A stretch of 64,000 bases of DNA from Halosimplex halobium. Lineage in GTDB: Archaea; Halobacteriota; Halobacteria; Halobacteriales; Haloarculaceae. The DNA is taken from NCBI RefSeq assembly GCF_051414055.1, contig NZ_JBLKNX010000011.1:120459-184458 (forward strand), read 5' to 3'. This document shows, one piece after another, positions 16,323 through 24,063 of the stretch. Below the pieces are notes generated by a model. That model saw only the letters and a list, made by a program, of their open reading frames with translations. It searched no databases and was not told where the DNA came from. Each line of letters begins with the position of its first letter. Position 1 is the first letter of the stretch. Made by a program: the position numbers and the translations under genes.

Positions 16323-16751
16323 TCACCCGACGGTGACCATCTCGTATCCCTCTTCGGCGAGCCTCGCGACCGCCGGTGCGTGTTCGGTCGCGTCGCTCAA
16401 CAGGTCGATCCCGGAGTCCTCGCACGCCTCCGCGGCGTCGAACGCGTTCGCGCAGTACCCGCAGGCGCCGGCGAGCAAGCCCCGCTCGCGGACCTGTTCC
16501 CAGTCGCGGTTGAACGGCCTGTCCGGGTCCGCCGCGAACGCTGCCGGCCACTTGGTCGCCTTCCCGTCGAGGAAGAGCTGGACGTCGTACCCCGCGTCGT
16601 CGAACTCCAGTGCGTAGTTGAACCCGTTCCCGGCGACCGGCGTCCGGTCGGGCCCCGCGTTCAGGAGGACCGCGTACTTCCGCTCGCCGGTGGTGTTCGC
16701 CCCGTCCGACTCGTCGTTCGTGGTTCCGAAGAGGCCGTCGAGTACACCCAT
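16323..16751 (-). CDS. DsrE-like protein with conserved Cys pair
   Basis: A 142-residue alpha/beta protein of the DsrE/F type: YAVLLNAGPDRTP at strand 1, FDDAGYDVQLFLDGKAT in the middle and LLAGACGYCANAFDA, which carries the cysteine pair at the position used in sulfur relay. The ATG giving MGVLDGLFG was used; a longer frame upstream is not supported. It resembles the DsrE-like protein at 1972-2328 and lies just downstream of the thioredoxin gene on the same strand, 121 bases apart. Sulfur or thiol transfer is the probable role. Confidence 0.75.
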   Translation of the reverse strand: MGVLDGLFGTTNDESDGANTTGERKYAVLLNAGPDRTPVAGNGFNYALEFDDAGYDVQLFLDGKATKWPAAFAADPDRPFNRDWEQVRERGLLAGACGYCANAFDAAEACEDSGIDLLSDATEHAPAVARLAEEGYEMVTVG

Positions 16752-16872
16752 GTTGAAACCCGAATGGAAATCGTCGTGAACTGGTATCAATTCACGGCGG
16801 ACCTGCACAGTATCTGTCAAACCGCCGCGGAACTGTCGGGTCGGGCTACCGGGGCCGGCTCACCGCTGGAAT

Positions 16873-17217
16873 TCACTCGATCGCGGCGCGCAGGTCGGCT
16901 TTCTCCTGGACTCCGACCAGCCGGTCGGTCGGCTCGCCGTCTTCGAACACGACGAAGGCCGGGATCGACCGCACGTCGTGTTCGGCCGCGACCGGCGACA
17001 GTTCGTCGACGTCCACCTTCGCGACAGCCGCGTCCGCCTCGGCGGCGAGTTCGTCGACGGTGGACGCCATCATCTGACAGGGGCCGCACCAGTCGGCGTA
17101 GAAATCGACCAGGACCGTCCCCTCCGTCGCGAGGAGGTCTTCGAACGCACGCTCCGACTCGACGTGGCGTGCTGCAGTGCCGGTGTCGTCTCCCGTACGG
17201 GCTGGGCTGTCTGCCAT
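16873..17217 (-). CDS. trxA: thioredoxin
   Basis: A 114-residue thioredoxin with the classical active site YADWCGPCQMM (Cys44/Cys47) and the cis-proline loop VRSIPAFVVFEDG. An acidic N-terminal extension of about 18 residues precedes the fold. It reduces protein disulfides in the cytoplasm; candidate reductants in the window are the flavoprotein at 12212 and the disulfide oxidoreductases. A GGTTACC element lies 55-61 bases upstream of the start. Confidence 0.92.
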   Translation of the reverse strand: MADSPARTGDDTGTAARHVESERAFEDLLATEGTVLVDFYADWCGPCQMMASTVDELAAEADAAVAKVDVDELSPVAAEHDVRSIPAFVVFEDGEPTDRLVGVQEKADLRAAIE

Positions 17218-17271
17218 ACCCGGTGGTTCGGGGTCGTCCGTGATATCGATTCGCGAACCACCTCGTTAGGG

Positions 17272-17278
17272 GGTTACC
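17272..17278 (-). promoter_or_regulatory. GGTTACC element upstream of trxA
   Basis: The heptamer lies about 30 bases upstream of an AT-containing GATATC stretch that is itself about 27 bases before the trxA ATG, so the layout matches the promoters at 12154 and 18895. Confidence 0.4.
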
Positions 17279-17305
17279 GACCGTTCACCCGGTCGGGAGA
17301 GCCCG

Positions 17306-18082
17306 CTATAGAACGCCGAGCCCGGCGGCGAGGAGCCGGACGCCGATGACCGAGAGCAACAGCAACACGGCGGCCAGTTGCGTCCGTTCCGAGGTGACGT
17401 GCCGGAGTCGCCCGCCGAGCGTCACACCGACGAGCCCCGGAACGGAGAGTCCGACCGAGTACAGCAGGAGGTTCCCCCCGTCGTACAGTCCGAGCGTCCA
17501 GGCCAACCCGACGCGCAGCCCCGACACCCCGACGAGGATCATCGCGAGGACGCCCACGAACGTCGAGCGGTCCAGGTCGAGGCTATCGAGGTAGGCCACG
17601 ACCTGCACGGCGACGTTCGACAGGCCGAAGATGACCCCGGAGACCAGCCCGAGTGCCACTTTCACAGCGGTGCCCCGCCGGAAACAGTAGCGCGCGACCG
17701 CCGCCTCTCCGGGCAGCACCAGCCAGGGTTGCTTGACCGCGACGTAGGCGAGCGTGAAGGCGCCGAGGGCCGGCGTCAGCAGCGCGGTCCGAACGAACTC
17801 CAGCAGTACCATCCCGACCGCGGTCCCGACCATCGCCGACAGGACGTACGGCCAGAACCGCTCCAGACAGCGGGCGACCTCCGCGCGGTCGAGCTCGCGC
17901 ACCAGCGAGACGTTCGCGACCAGCATCGGCACGATCAGCAACACGACGGCGGTCGAGGGCGACAGGAAGACCGCGAGCAGCGCGGTGCTCGCGATGGCGT
18001 AGCCGAAGCCGACGGTCCCCTTGACCAGCCCGCCGAACAGGACGACGAACCCGGCGAGGACCAGCGTGGCCGTCGAGAGCAC
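17306..18082 (-). CDS. TauE/SafE-family membrane permease
   Basis: A 258-residue integral membrane protein with about seven hydrophobic segments and the family signature VVLFGGLVKGTVGFGYAIAST in the first two helices. Members export sulfite or sulfonates and other organic anions. The GTG start (MLSTATLVLAG) places the first helix right at the N-terminus. It lies 10 bases after the stop of the HxlR regulator on the same strand, so the regulator and transporter form one unit. The sulfur substrate is an inference from the family and the thiol genes around it. Confidence 0.8.
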   Translation of the reverse strand: MLSTATLVLAGFVVLFGGLVKGTVGFGYAIASTALLAVFLSPSTAVVLLIVPMLVANVSLVRELDRAEVARCLERFWPYVLSAMVGTAVGMVLLEFVRTALLTPALGAFTLAYVAVKQPWLVLPGEAAVARYCFRRGTAVKVALGLVSGVIFGLSNVAVQVVAYLDSLDLDRSTFVGVLAMILVGVSGLRVGLAWTLGLYDGGNLLLYSVGLSVPGLVGVTLGGRLRHVTSERTQLAAVLLLLSVIGVRLLAAGLGVL

Positions 18083-18092
18083 GGGTCGGAAC

Positions 18093-18476
18093 TCAGTCCG
18101 CCGACCCGTCTTCGGGCTCGGTCAGGTACTCCATCCCCCAGTCCCGCATCGCGTAGATGACCGGCTGGAGCGACTCGCCGTACTCGGTGAGCGAGTAGTG
18201 GACGCGGAACGGCTTCTCGCTGATTATCTCCCGCTCGACGAGCTGGTTGTCCTCCAGGTCTTCGAGGCTGTCCGAGAGCACCTTGCTGGAGATCCCGTCG
18301 ACGTTCTCCTGCAGCTCGTTGAACCCGCTGGGGCCGTGTTCGAGGAGCCGATGCACGATGACAGGGTGCCACTTCTTTCCGATTAAGGAGGCGGTCGTCG
18401 TGACCGGACACCACTCTTCGCCCGCACACCAGACTTCGAGCTGCTCGGTCCCGTCCCCGTTCGGAAGGTCGTCCAT
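18093..18476 (-). CDS. HxlR-family regulator with N-terminal Cys pair
   Basis: A 127-residue winged-helix regulator: LIGKKWHPVIVHRLLEHGP, then ISSKVLSDSLEDLEDNQLV and the wing FRVHYSLTEYGESLQP. Before helix 1 it has VWCAGEEWCPVT, two cysteines, as in HxlR members that sense oxidants or electrophiles. It is the first gene of an operon with the TauE/SafE permease and probably controls it. Its promoter has two CGGTTACTA direct repeats (18505-18531). Confidence 0.85.
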   Translation of the reverse strand: MDDLPNGDGTEQLEVWCAGEEWCPVTTTASLIGKKWHPVIVHRLLEHGPSGFNELQENVDGISSKVLSDSLEDLEDNQLVEREIISEKPFRVHYSLTEYGESLQPVIYAMRDWGMEYLTEPEDGSAD

Positions 18477-18504
18477 ACGTTCCGATCGACGCCCGACACC
18501 TTAA

Positions 18505-18531
18505 CGGTTACTAGTAGAAGGTCGGTTACTA
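18505..18531 (-). promoter_or_regulatory. two CGGTTACTA direct repeats upstream of the HxlR gene
   Basis: CGGTTACTA occurs at 18505-18513 and again at 18523-18531, 18 bases apart, 29-55 bases before the ATG. The proximal copy merges with TTAACGG, which is placed like a TATA box. An 18-base period puts two subunits near opposite faces less than two turns apart; it could be an activator or autorepressor site. Confidence 0.55.
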
Positions 18532-18606
18532 TACAATATCTACATCCGGTCGACTGTCTCGGGAGGGGTTCGCGGGCGAATCGTCGACGGAGCGGCCCAA
18601 GGCCGG

Positions 18607-18780
18607 TCAGGTCATGAACTCGAGTCCGATCGCGGACGTGGACTGGATCCACGCTGCCTCGTCGTCCTGGTCGTAGATGAGCACTTTCCCGTCGTCGAGC
18701 GTCACGTCGTCGTACCGCTGGAGATCGGCGGCGTCCGTCCCGACCGTCTGATATTCGGTGTCTTCGTCGGTGACTGACAT
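18607..18780 (-). CDS. small acidic protein (57 aa)
   Basis: A 57-residue acidic protein starting MSVTDEDTEYQTVG and ending with SAIGLEFMT. The middle (DDVTLDDGKVLIYDQDDEAAWIQS) predicts a short beta-sheet. Small proteins of this type are common in haloarchaea without known role. It is divergent from the CMD-family gene and its upstream region holds a GGTTAC element (18851-18856) and TACTACTAG. Confidence 0.65.
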   Translation of the reverse strand: MSVTDEDTEYQTVGTDAADLQRYDDVTLDDGKVLIYDQDDEAAWIQSTSAIGLEFMT

Positions 18781-18894
18781 CGGTTGATTACCTCGTACTA
18801 CTAGCTTACGGGTAGAAACCCAAATACGTTCGCTAACCCGCCTCACAGGGGGTTACGCGTGGCTCACCCGATGACTCCGGTCCGGACGGAAGGC

Positions 18895-18923
18895 GGTTAC
18901 CAGCGTGTGAGATACCGTTAATG
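18895..18923 (+). promoter_or_regulatory. GGTTACC element plus promoter box ACCGTTAATG
   Basis: GGTTACC (18895-18901) is followed by ACCGTTAATG (18914-18923), which lies 24-33 bases before the ATG at 18947. The same order and spacing occur upstream of 12212 and 20638. Confidence 0.6.
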
Positions 18924-18946
18924 ACACTCCCGTCGTACTTCGTCGT

Positions 18947-19504
18947 ATGACCAGACTGGAACTCCTCTCGAACGGAGAGATTCCCGAACAGTACCACTAC
19001 CTCTTCACCGACGACTACCTCGGTGACCGGCACATCTTCCGCGTGTGGGCGCACAATCCAGAGCTGCTGGAGGCGACGCTGGAGTATCTGGAGACGCTCT
19101 ACGAGCAGCTGACGCCCCGGACGAAGGAACTGGTCATCCTGACGGTCGCGCGGGCCCGCGGTGCCCGCTACGAGTGGCACCAGCACGTCGACATCGCCCG
19201 CGACAAGGGCGTCGGGACGGCCGAGATGCGCGCCATCGGCGGTGACGACTACTCCGGGTTCGACGACGAGGAGTTCGTCCTCCTGCAGTACGCGGGGGCC
19301 GTCGCGACGGGCGAGGTGACCGACCAGATCCACGCGGCGCTTGCCGGGGCGTACTCGCCGGGGGAGATCGTCGCCGTCGGGCTGCTGGTCGACTTCTACG
19401 TCGGCCTCTGCAACTACGTCGCCGCGGTCGACCTGCCCTTCGAGGGCGGCGAGTTCGTCGGCTGGACGCCCGACGACGAGACCATCGATAGCCTGTTCGC
19501 CTGA
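18947..19504 (+). CDS. carboxymuconolactone decarboxylase (CMD/AhpD-like) family protein
   Basis: A 185-residue all-helical protein with the CMD core PRTKELVILTVARARGARYEWHQHVDIARDKG. The usual CxxC of AhpD-type reductases is absent; Glu and His in EWHQH take the active-site place, as in peroxidase-negative CMD relatives. It is cytoplasmic. The TauE/SafE-like gene starts immediately after its stop, so the two are cotranscribed and may act on the same small molecule. The exact reaction is unknown. Confidence 0.8.
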   Translation: MTRLELLSNGEIPEQYHYLFTDDYLGDRHIFRVWAHNPELLEATLEYLETLYEQLTPRTKELVILTVARARGARYEWHQHVDIARDKGVGTAEMRAIGGDDYSGFDDEEFVLLQYAGAVATGEVTDQIHAALAGAYSPGEIVAVGLLVDFYVGLCNYVAAVDLPFEGGEFVGWTPDDETIDSLFA

Positions 19505-20497
19505 ATGAGACGGAACATCGTCGGTCTCCTGCTGGTCGTCGTCGGTGCGGTGACGCTCGGCGAACCGGTCGCCGGCGCGGTCACGTCGGCCGACGGGGCG
19601 GCGCTGGCCCAGTTCGGTGGGGCCAGCCTCGTCGACCCGGCGTTCACGACCCGGTTCCTCGCCCACTGGTGGGTGTTCCCGACCTCGATCGCGTTCTCGG
19701 CTGTCGCCCTTGCCTCCGGCGTCTCCGGGGCGCTGTTTTTCAGCCCGTTCTTCATGCTCGTGGTCGGACTGACGCCGTCGCAGGCCATCGGCGCGGGACT
19801 CCTGACGGAGGTGTTCGGCATGGGCAACGGGCTACGGTCGTACGTCAGACAGCGCGTGGTCGACTTCAGGACGGCCAAGTGGCTGTTGCTCGGTGCCGTC
19901 CCAGCGGTCGTCGCCGGCGCGCTGGCGGCACACTACGTCCCGACGACAGTCCTCAAGGGCATCTTCGGCGTCGGGCTGCTCGTGCTCGGGGCCTTTCTCG
20001 TCTACTACGAGTCGCCCGAGGAGTGCGAACCCGGCGAGTGCGAGGGCGAGTTCCTCCGCGAGAAGAACACGGGCCGGGGAACGACCACCGTCGAGGCGGC
20101 GGACGGCGAGACGTTCACCTACGACACCTGCTGGCGCCCGCCCGGCGTGGCGCTGTCGACCGTCGGCGCGTTCATCACGGGGCTGATCAGCGCCGGCCTG
20201 CCGGAGATCGTCACGACCCAGCTCATCGTCCGCTGTCGGATCCCGCCCCGGGTCGCCGTCGCGACGAGCGTGTTCGTGCTGGCGATCGCCGCCGGCGCCG
20301 GCGCGCTCGTCCACGCGCTGACCGCGACGCCGGTCTGGTACGTCGTCGCCTGGTCGATTCCCGGGGTCGTCGTCGGCGGCACGATCGGGACGCGCGTCGG
20401 GAAGTACGTCCCCAGCGAACTGATGGAGACCGGGCTGGGTATCGTGTTCGGACTCGTTGGCCTCGTCGTCCTCGTGACGGAGTTCGTCGTCGCCTGA
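19505..20497 (+). CDS. TauE/SafE-family permease with a Cys-bearing loop
   Basis: A 330-residue membrane protein with an N-terminal hydrophobic helix, then the TauE/SafE signature ASGVSGALFFSPFFMLVVG and about eight membrane segments in all. Between the two halves (residues about 170-210) there is a hydrophilic loop containing EECEPGECEGEF and later DTCWRPPG, giving three cysteines that could bind a metal or form a redox site. It is cotranscribed with the CMD-family gene. It is only distantly like the second TauE/SafE protein at 17306. Confidence 0.8.
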   Translation: MRRNIVGLLLVVVGAVTLGEPVAGAVTSADGAALAQFGGASLVDPAFTTRFLAHWWVFPTSIAFSAVALASGVSGALFFSPFFMLVVGLTPSQAIGAGLLTEVFGMGNGLRSYVRQRVVDFRTAKWLLLGAVPAVVAGALAAHYVPTTVLKGIFGVGLLVLGAFLVYYESPEECEPGECEGEFLREKNTGRGTTTVEAADGETFTYDTCWRPPGVALSTVGAFITGLISAGLPEIVTTQLIVRCRIPPRVAVATSVFVLAIAAGAGALVHALTATPVWYVVAWSIPGVVVGGTIGTRVGKYVPSELMETGLGIVFGLVGLVVLVTEFVVA

Positions 20498-20584
20498 CCG
20501 TCACCACCGGGCGCTGACCGTCGAGAGCGACCACCGACCGACCCTCGGTTACAACCCGGTAGCCCGGTGACCGCGGCCTCGCCC

Positions 20585-20610
20585 GGTAACCGGAACGTTA
20601 CAAAATACTG
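20585..20610 (+). promoter_or_regulatory. GGTAACC element plus TTACAAAATA box
   Basis: GGTAACC (20585-20591) is followed by TTACAAAATA (about 20598-20607), which lies about 30-40 bases before the ATG at 20638. A further GGTTAC occurs at 20547-20552. Confidence 0.5.
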
Positions 20611-20637
20611 ATTGTTTCGGCCGGCGATAGTTCGTCC

Positions 20638-21183
20638 ATGTCCTCGCCCGACCTGGACAGTGGGGTGGTCGCGCCGAGCTTCGAACTCCCGAACGTGGGT
20701 ATCGGCCCGGACCCGCTCTCGCTCGACCGCGTCGTCGACACCGTCGACTTCGCCGTGTTGCTGTTGCTCCGGGACTACCACTGTCCGAAGTGCAAGAACC
20801 AGGTACAGACGCTGGCCGAGGAGGCGCGCCAGTTCGCGGAACTGAACGCGGTCGTCCTCCCGGTACTGCCCGAACCCGTCGAGCGGGCGGCCGACTGGCA
20901 GGAGCAGTTCGACCTCCCGTTCCCGCTGCTGGCCGACCCCGACAAGGACATCGCAGACAGGTACGACCAGCCGACCCGGTACGGGAAACTGGGCGAACTC
21001 CACGACCTCATCGGGCGGCTCCCGGAGAGCGTGGTCCTCGACACCCGCGGCGACGACGCCGAGGTCGTCTACACCTACGAGGGCGACTCGCCGGGCGACC
21101 GTCCCGAGGTCGGGACCCTCCTCGACGAGATCGACCGGCTCCAGGAGACGTTCGTCTACGACTGCTCGCTCGTCGACTGCTGA
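20638..21183 (+). CDS. peroxiredoxin-like (AhpC/TSA, thioredoxin fold) protein
   Basis: A 181-residue protein with the redoxin fold: VVAPSFELPNVG at the start, LLLLRDYHCPKCKNQVQ carrying Cys49 and Cys52 where peroxiredoxins keep the peroxidatic Cys, then FPLLADPDKDIADRYDQ. The CPKC pattern differs from the usual TPVC and is more like a thiol reductase. Two more cysteines end the protein (YDCSLVDC) and could act as a resolving or delivery pair. No signal peptide is present. Probably a cytoplasmic thiol peroxidase or disulfide reductase. Confidence 0.75.
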   Translation: MSSPDLDSGVVAPSFELPNVGIGPDPLSLDRVVDTVDFAVLLLLRDYHCPKCKNQVQTLAEEARQFAELNAVVLPVLPEPVERAADWQEQFDLPFPLLADPDKDIADRYDQPTRYGKLGELHDLIGRLPESVVLDTRGDDAEVVYTYEGDSPGDRPEVGTLLDEIDRLQETFVYDCSLVDC

Positions 21184-21409
21184 CACGGCCGGCCGGTCAC
21201 CGTTTCTATCGCAGTGCGTCACGGACAGTGGGAACCACCGATCTCGTCGCGACCGGTCGGGCGCGTGGGCGACACGACCGCACTCGCACACAGCGCCGAT
21301 ACCTTCTATTACCGCGGAGGTCCGGCGCGTATAGCCGTTTCCCGTCCGTGCGCCGGCTGGGGGTTCCGGGGCACACCCAAGGGTCAGGTGGGTCACCGTC
21401 TACCTGCAC

Positions 21410-23512
21410 ATGGACCCCGAACGACGACGGTTTCTCAGACTCAGTGGCATCGCAGCGATCGGCGGTATCGCGGGCTGTTCGACGGAGACGGCGACCGACA
21501 CGCCCGCCCGGGGAGACGACGAAGGGGGAGACGAGTCGACCGCAGCGCCGACCGCGACGCCGACCGCGGCGCCGATGTCCGGGTCGGGCGGCGCGGAGTT
21601 CGACTTCGGCGGCTGGCTGAGCGACACGAGCAACTACGACGGGACGACTGCCGACATGCGCGGGAACGGCTCGGTGACGATCGAGGTCGGCGCCGAGGCG
21701 AACGGCGGCGGGTTCGGCTTCGCGCCGCCGGCTGTGTGGGTAGACCCCGGCACCGAAGTCACCTGGGAGTGGACCGGCAACGGCGGCAGCCACAACGTCG
21801 TCGCCCAGTCCGGCGCCGACTTCCGGAGCGGTGACCCGACGAACGAGGCGGGGACGACGTTCCCGCAGACCTTTGAGAGTGCGGGGACCGTGACCTACTA
21901 CTGCAACCCCCACCGCAGGATGGGCATGAAGGGCGCGGTCGTCGTCGGCGAGCCCGAGGGGACCGCGACGGCGACCGATTCGGGCCAGGAGTACGGCTTC
22001 CAGGCCGCGTCGTTCGACGCCTACTGGTACTCGCTGTACAACATGAGCACCAACATCGCGATGAGCGGCAACGGCGTCCCCTTCCCGCTCAACGAACAGA
22101 TGGAGCAGTTGCAGGCCCAGCGGATGCCGGCGATGCTCGAACACGCCGACGTCGACCGGCCGCCGATCACCGACCCGAACCTCTCGCTGGCGTCGTTCAC
22201 GGAAGGCGACCCGCACTTCACGCAGCAACCGGTCATGGAGGACGACACGGGACGGCCCGACGCGTCGACGCTCGCCTGGGACAAGAGCGAGTCGTCGCTG
22301 GTCGTGAGCCCGTCCTCGGTCGCGTGGACCCACCTCAAAGGTGTGACGTGGGCGAAGAACTTCCAGAACCACTTCGACCTGCTCCCCGGTGAGATCGCGC
22401 CGAAGTTCCGGGCGCAGTTGCTGTCGACGCTCGCGCAGGTCGGGGTCAACGCCGCGATCCTGGCCGGTGGCTCCAGGGGCAACGGCGCCCTGACTCACGG
22501 CGACAGCTTCGAGTTCCTCTCGGAGTACCACCCGAGCGAAGGACGGATCGTCGACGAGACGCGGCGCCCGCACCACCACTCGGCGATGCTGTGGTTCCTC
22601 TCGGACCTGACCAGCCTCGCGCGGAACGGCTGGTTCGGCTACGTCAATCCGCGGCCGCTGATCCCGAAGGAGGCCGGCGCGGACGCCGTCTTCGACCCGC
22701 CGGTCGGTATCCAGGAGATCACCGACGGCGTCGCTCAGGCGACGATGGATCTGTTCGACGCGAGCGAGGTGGCGTCGGCGGAGTCGACCCGGTCGGTCGG
22801 CGAGATGCTCGGCGCCGTCGGTTACTACGGCCCGCAGGCTGGGAACGACGAACTGCGGTCGTCCGCCGCCGACTACGCCAACGCGCTCGCCGACGTAGTC
22901 GACGACAACCTCGCCGGCAACGGCCGCGTCGAGGGCGGCGCCGAAAACCAGGCCGCGACCCAGGGGATCGTCGCACAGGGCCTGCTGTGGGCCTCCCAGC
23001 TTGACGGCGTCGACCGGAGCGACACGGCGAGCGAGGTCGTCGGCTACATGACCGACGAACTGTGGGACGCCGACGCGGGCACGTTCATGTCGGGCACCGA
23101 CGACTCGACGTACGCGATTACGGCTCGGGACGCCGGCGACATCACCGGCGGGCTGAACGCGGCCGACGCCGTGCTCGGCCGCTCTGGCGTCCGGGAGACG
23201 TTCGCGACGTTCTTCAACCAGACGTTCAACCGCGGGCGACTCCAGCGGGCCGAGCGACCGCCCTCCCGCAGCGAGAACGCCGAGCACCCGCTGCCGCTCC
23301 CGCCCGAGGCGGGCGGGGAGTTCGGCCAGGCCGCGGTGTACAACGCGGAAGTCGAGTACGACGCCGGGACCGACGAGTGGTCGGTCACCGACCCGCGCTT
23401 CCGGACCGCCGAGGCGCTGTACCTCGCCAACCAGGACATCTGGGTGGGCAACTGGGGCGGCGATTTCTACCAGGGCCGGGGCGTCCCCGGGCGGAGCGAC
23501 ACGCCCGAGTAG
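21410..23512 (+). CDS. Tat lipoprotein: halocyanin domain fused to a large uncharacterised domain
   Basis: A 700-residue protein. It starts with a twin-arginine lipoprotein signal (ERRRFLRLSG, Cys23 in IAGC) and a Thr/Pro-rich linker. Residues about 85-180 are a halocyanin-type blue-copper domain with ligands His128 (GSHNVV), Cys165 and His168 (YYCNPHRRMGM) and a Met. Residues about 195-700 form a large, mostly helical domain with HHHSAMLWFLSDL near 385-397 and WVGNWGGDFYQGRG at the end; I recognise no family for it. Halocyanins are usually 120-200 residues, so this is a fusion. It should sit outside the membrane and exchange electrons with a respiratory partner, while the second domain may be an enzyme using them. 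Confidence 0.78.
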   Translation: MDPERRRFLRLSGIAAIGGIAGCSTETATDTPARGDDEGGDESTAAPTATPTAAPMSGSGGAEFDFGGWLSDTSNYDGTTADMRGNGSVTIEVGAEANGGGFGFAPPAVWVDPGTEVTWEWTGNGGSHNVVAQSGADFRSGDPTNEAGTTFPQTFESAGTVTYYCNPHRRMGMKGAVVVGEPEGTATATDSGQEYGFQAASFDAYWYSLYNMSTNIAMSGNGVPFPLNEQMEQLQAQRMPAMLEHADVDRPPITDPNLSLASFTEGDPHFTQQPVMEDDTGRPDASTLAWDKSESSLVVSPSSVAWTHLKGVTWAKNFQNHFDLLPGEIAPKFRAQLLSTLAQVGVNAAILAGGSRGNGALTHGDSFEFLSEYHPSEGRIVDETRRPHHHSAMLWFLSDLTSLARNGWFGYVNPRPLIPKEAGADAVFDPPVGIQEITDGVAQATMDLFDASEVASAESTRSVGEMLGAVGYYGPQAGNDELRSSAADYANALADVVDDNLAGNGRVEGGAENQAATQGIVAQGLLWASQLDGVDRSDTASEVVGYMTDELWDADAGTFMSGTDDSTYAITARDAGDITGGLNAADAVLGRSGVRETFATFFNQTFNRGRLQRAERPPSRSENAEHPLPLPPEAGGEFGQAAVYNAEVEYDAGTDEWSVTDPRFRTAEALYLANQDIWVGNWGGDFYQGRGVPGRSDTPE

Positions 23513-23573
23513 CACTCCCGCGGGGACCCAGCACTATCCGTTCGTACTGTGTGACCCCCTCGCCGAATCGGGC

Positions 23574-23921
23574 TCAGAACTCCTCGTCGCCGAACCGGTC
23601 GATACGCGTGTGGACGGAGTCGGTCCACTCGTCGAGCGTCTCGTGCATCAGCGCCCGCGCTTCGGCGAGTGGGGTGGCGGTGTACTGGTAGACGTTTCCG
23701 CCGCCGGGGACGATCCTGTTTTTGCGACTCACGAGCCCCTTCTCGCGGAGCGTCGCCAGGGCGCGGTTGACGTTCGACCGGTCCCGGTCCAGGCGGTCGG
23801 CGAGTTCTTCGACCGTGCTGTCCGGGTTGTCGAGCACCATCAAATACGTCCTGACCTCGTGGTCTCTGATACCGAACACACAGACGAGTATCTCCTCGAA
23901 ATCGGGGTCTTCGTCGATCAT
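23574..23921 (-). CDS. TrmB/MarR-like winged-helix regulator
   Basis: A 115-residue regulator: FGIRDHEVRTYLMVLD, then STVEELADRLDRDRSNVNRALATLREKGLV and a basic wing SRKNRIVPGGGNVYQYTA. The helical tail may dimerise. The start is uncertain: I took MIDEDPDFEE; an in-frame ATG at 23963 would add 14 residues and overlap the inverted repeat. It is transcribed toward the NitT/TauT ABC genes, the stop of which lies 153 bases downstream on the same side of the unit's end, so it need not be in their operon. It follows the halocyanin fusion gene convergently. Confidence 0.72.
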   Translation of the reverse strand: MIDEDPDFEEILVCVFGIRDHEVRTYLMVLDNPDSTVEELADRLDRDRSNVNRALATLREKGLVSRKNRIVPGGGNVYQYTATPLAEARALMHETLDEWTDSVHTRIDRFGDEEF

Positions 23922-23943
23922 GCGACCGCGGGACTGCTCGGAT

Positions 23944-23974
23944 ACTGGACCGGCGCTGACCATCTTGGTCCAGT
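23944..23974 (-). promoter_or_regulatory. 8-base inverted repeat at the regulator's 5' end
   Basis: ACTGGACC (23944-23951) and GGTCCAGT (23967-23974) form a perfect inverted repeat, 23-53 bases before the chosen start. A GTAACTAA box (24002-24009, minus strand) would start transcription near 23975, so the repeat would overlap the transcript start. This suggests autorepression. Confidence 0.5.
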
Positions 23975-24063
23975 GGTCGAACGCGAGCGACAAAAACGGA
24001 TTAGTTACCCAGTCCTCACCGGGTGTCCCGCAGTATATCCGGGGCGAACTCGGTCGCCGACGG

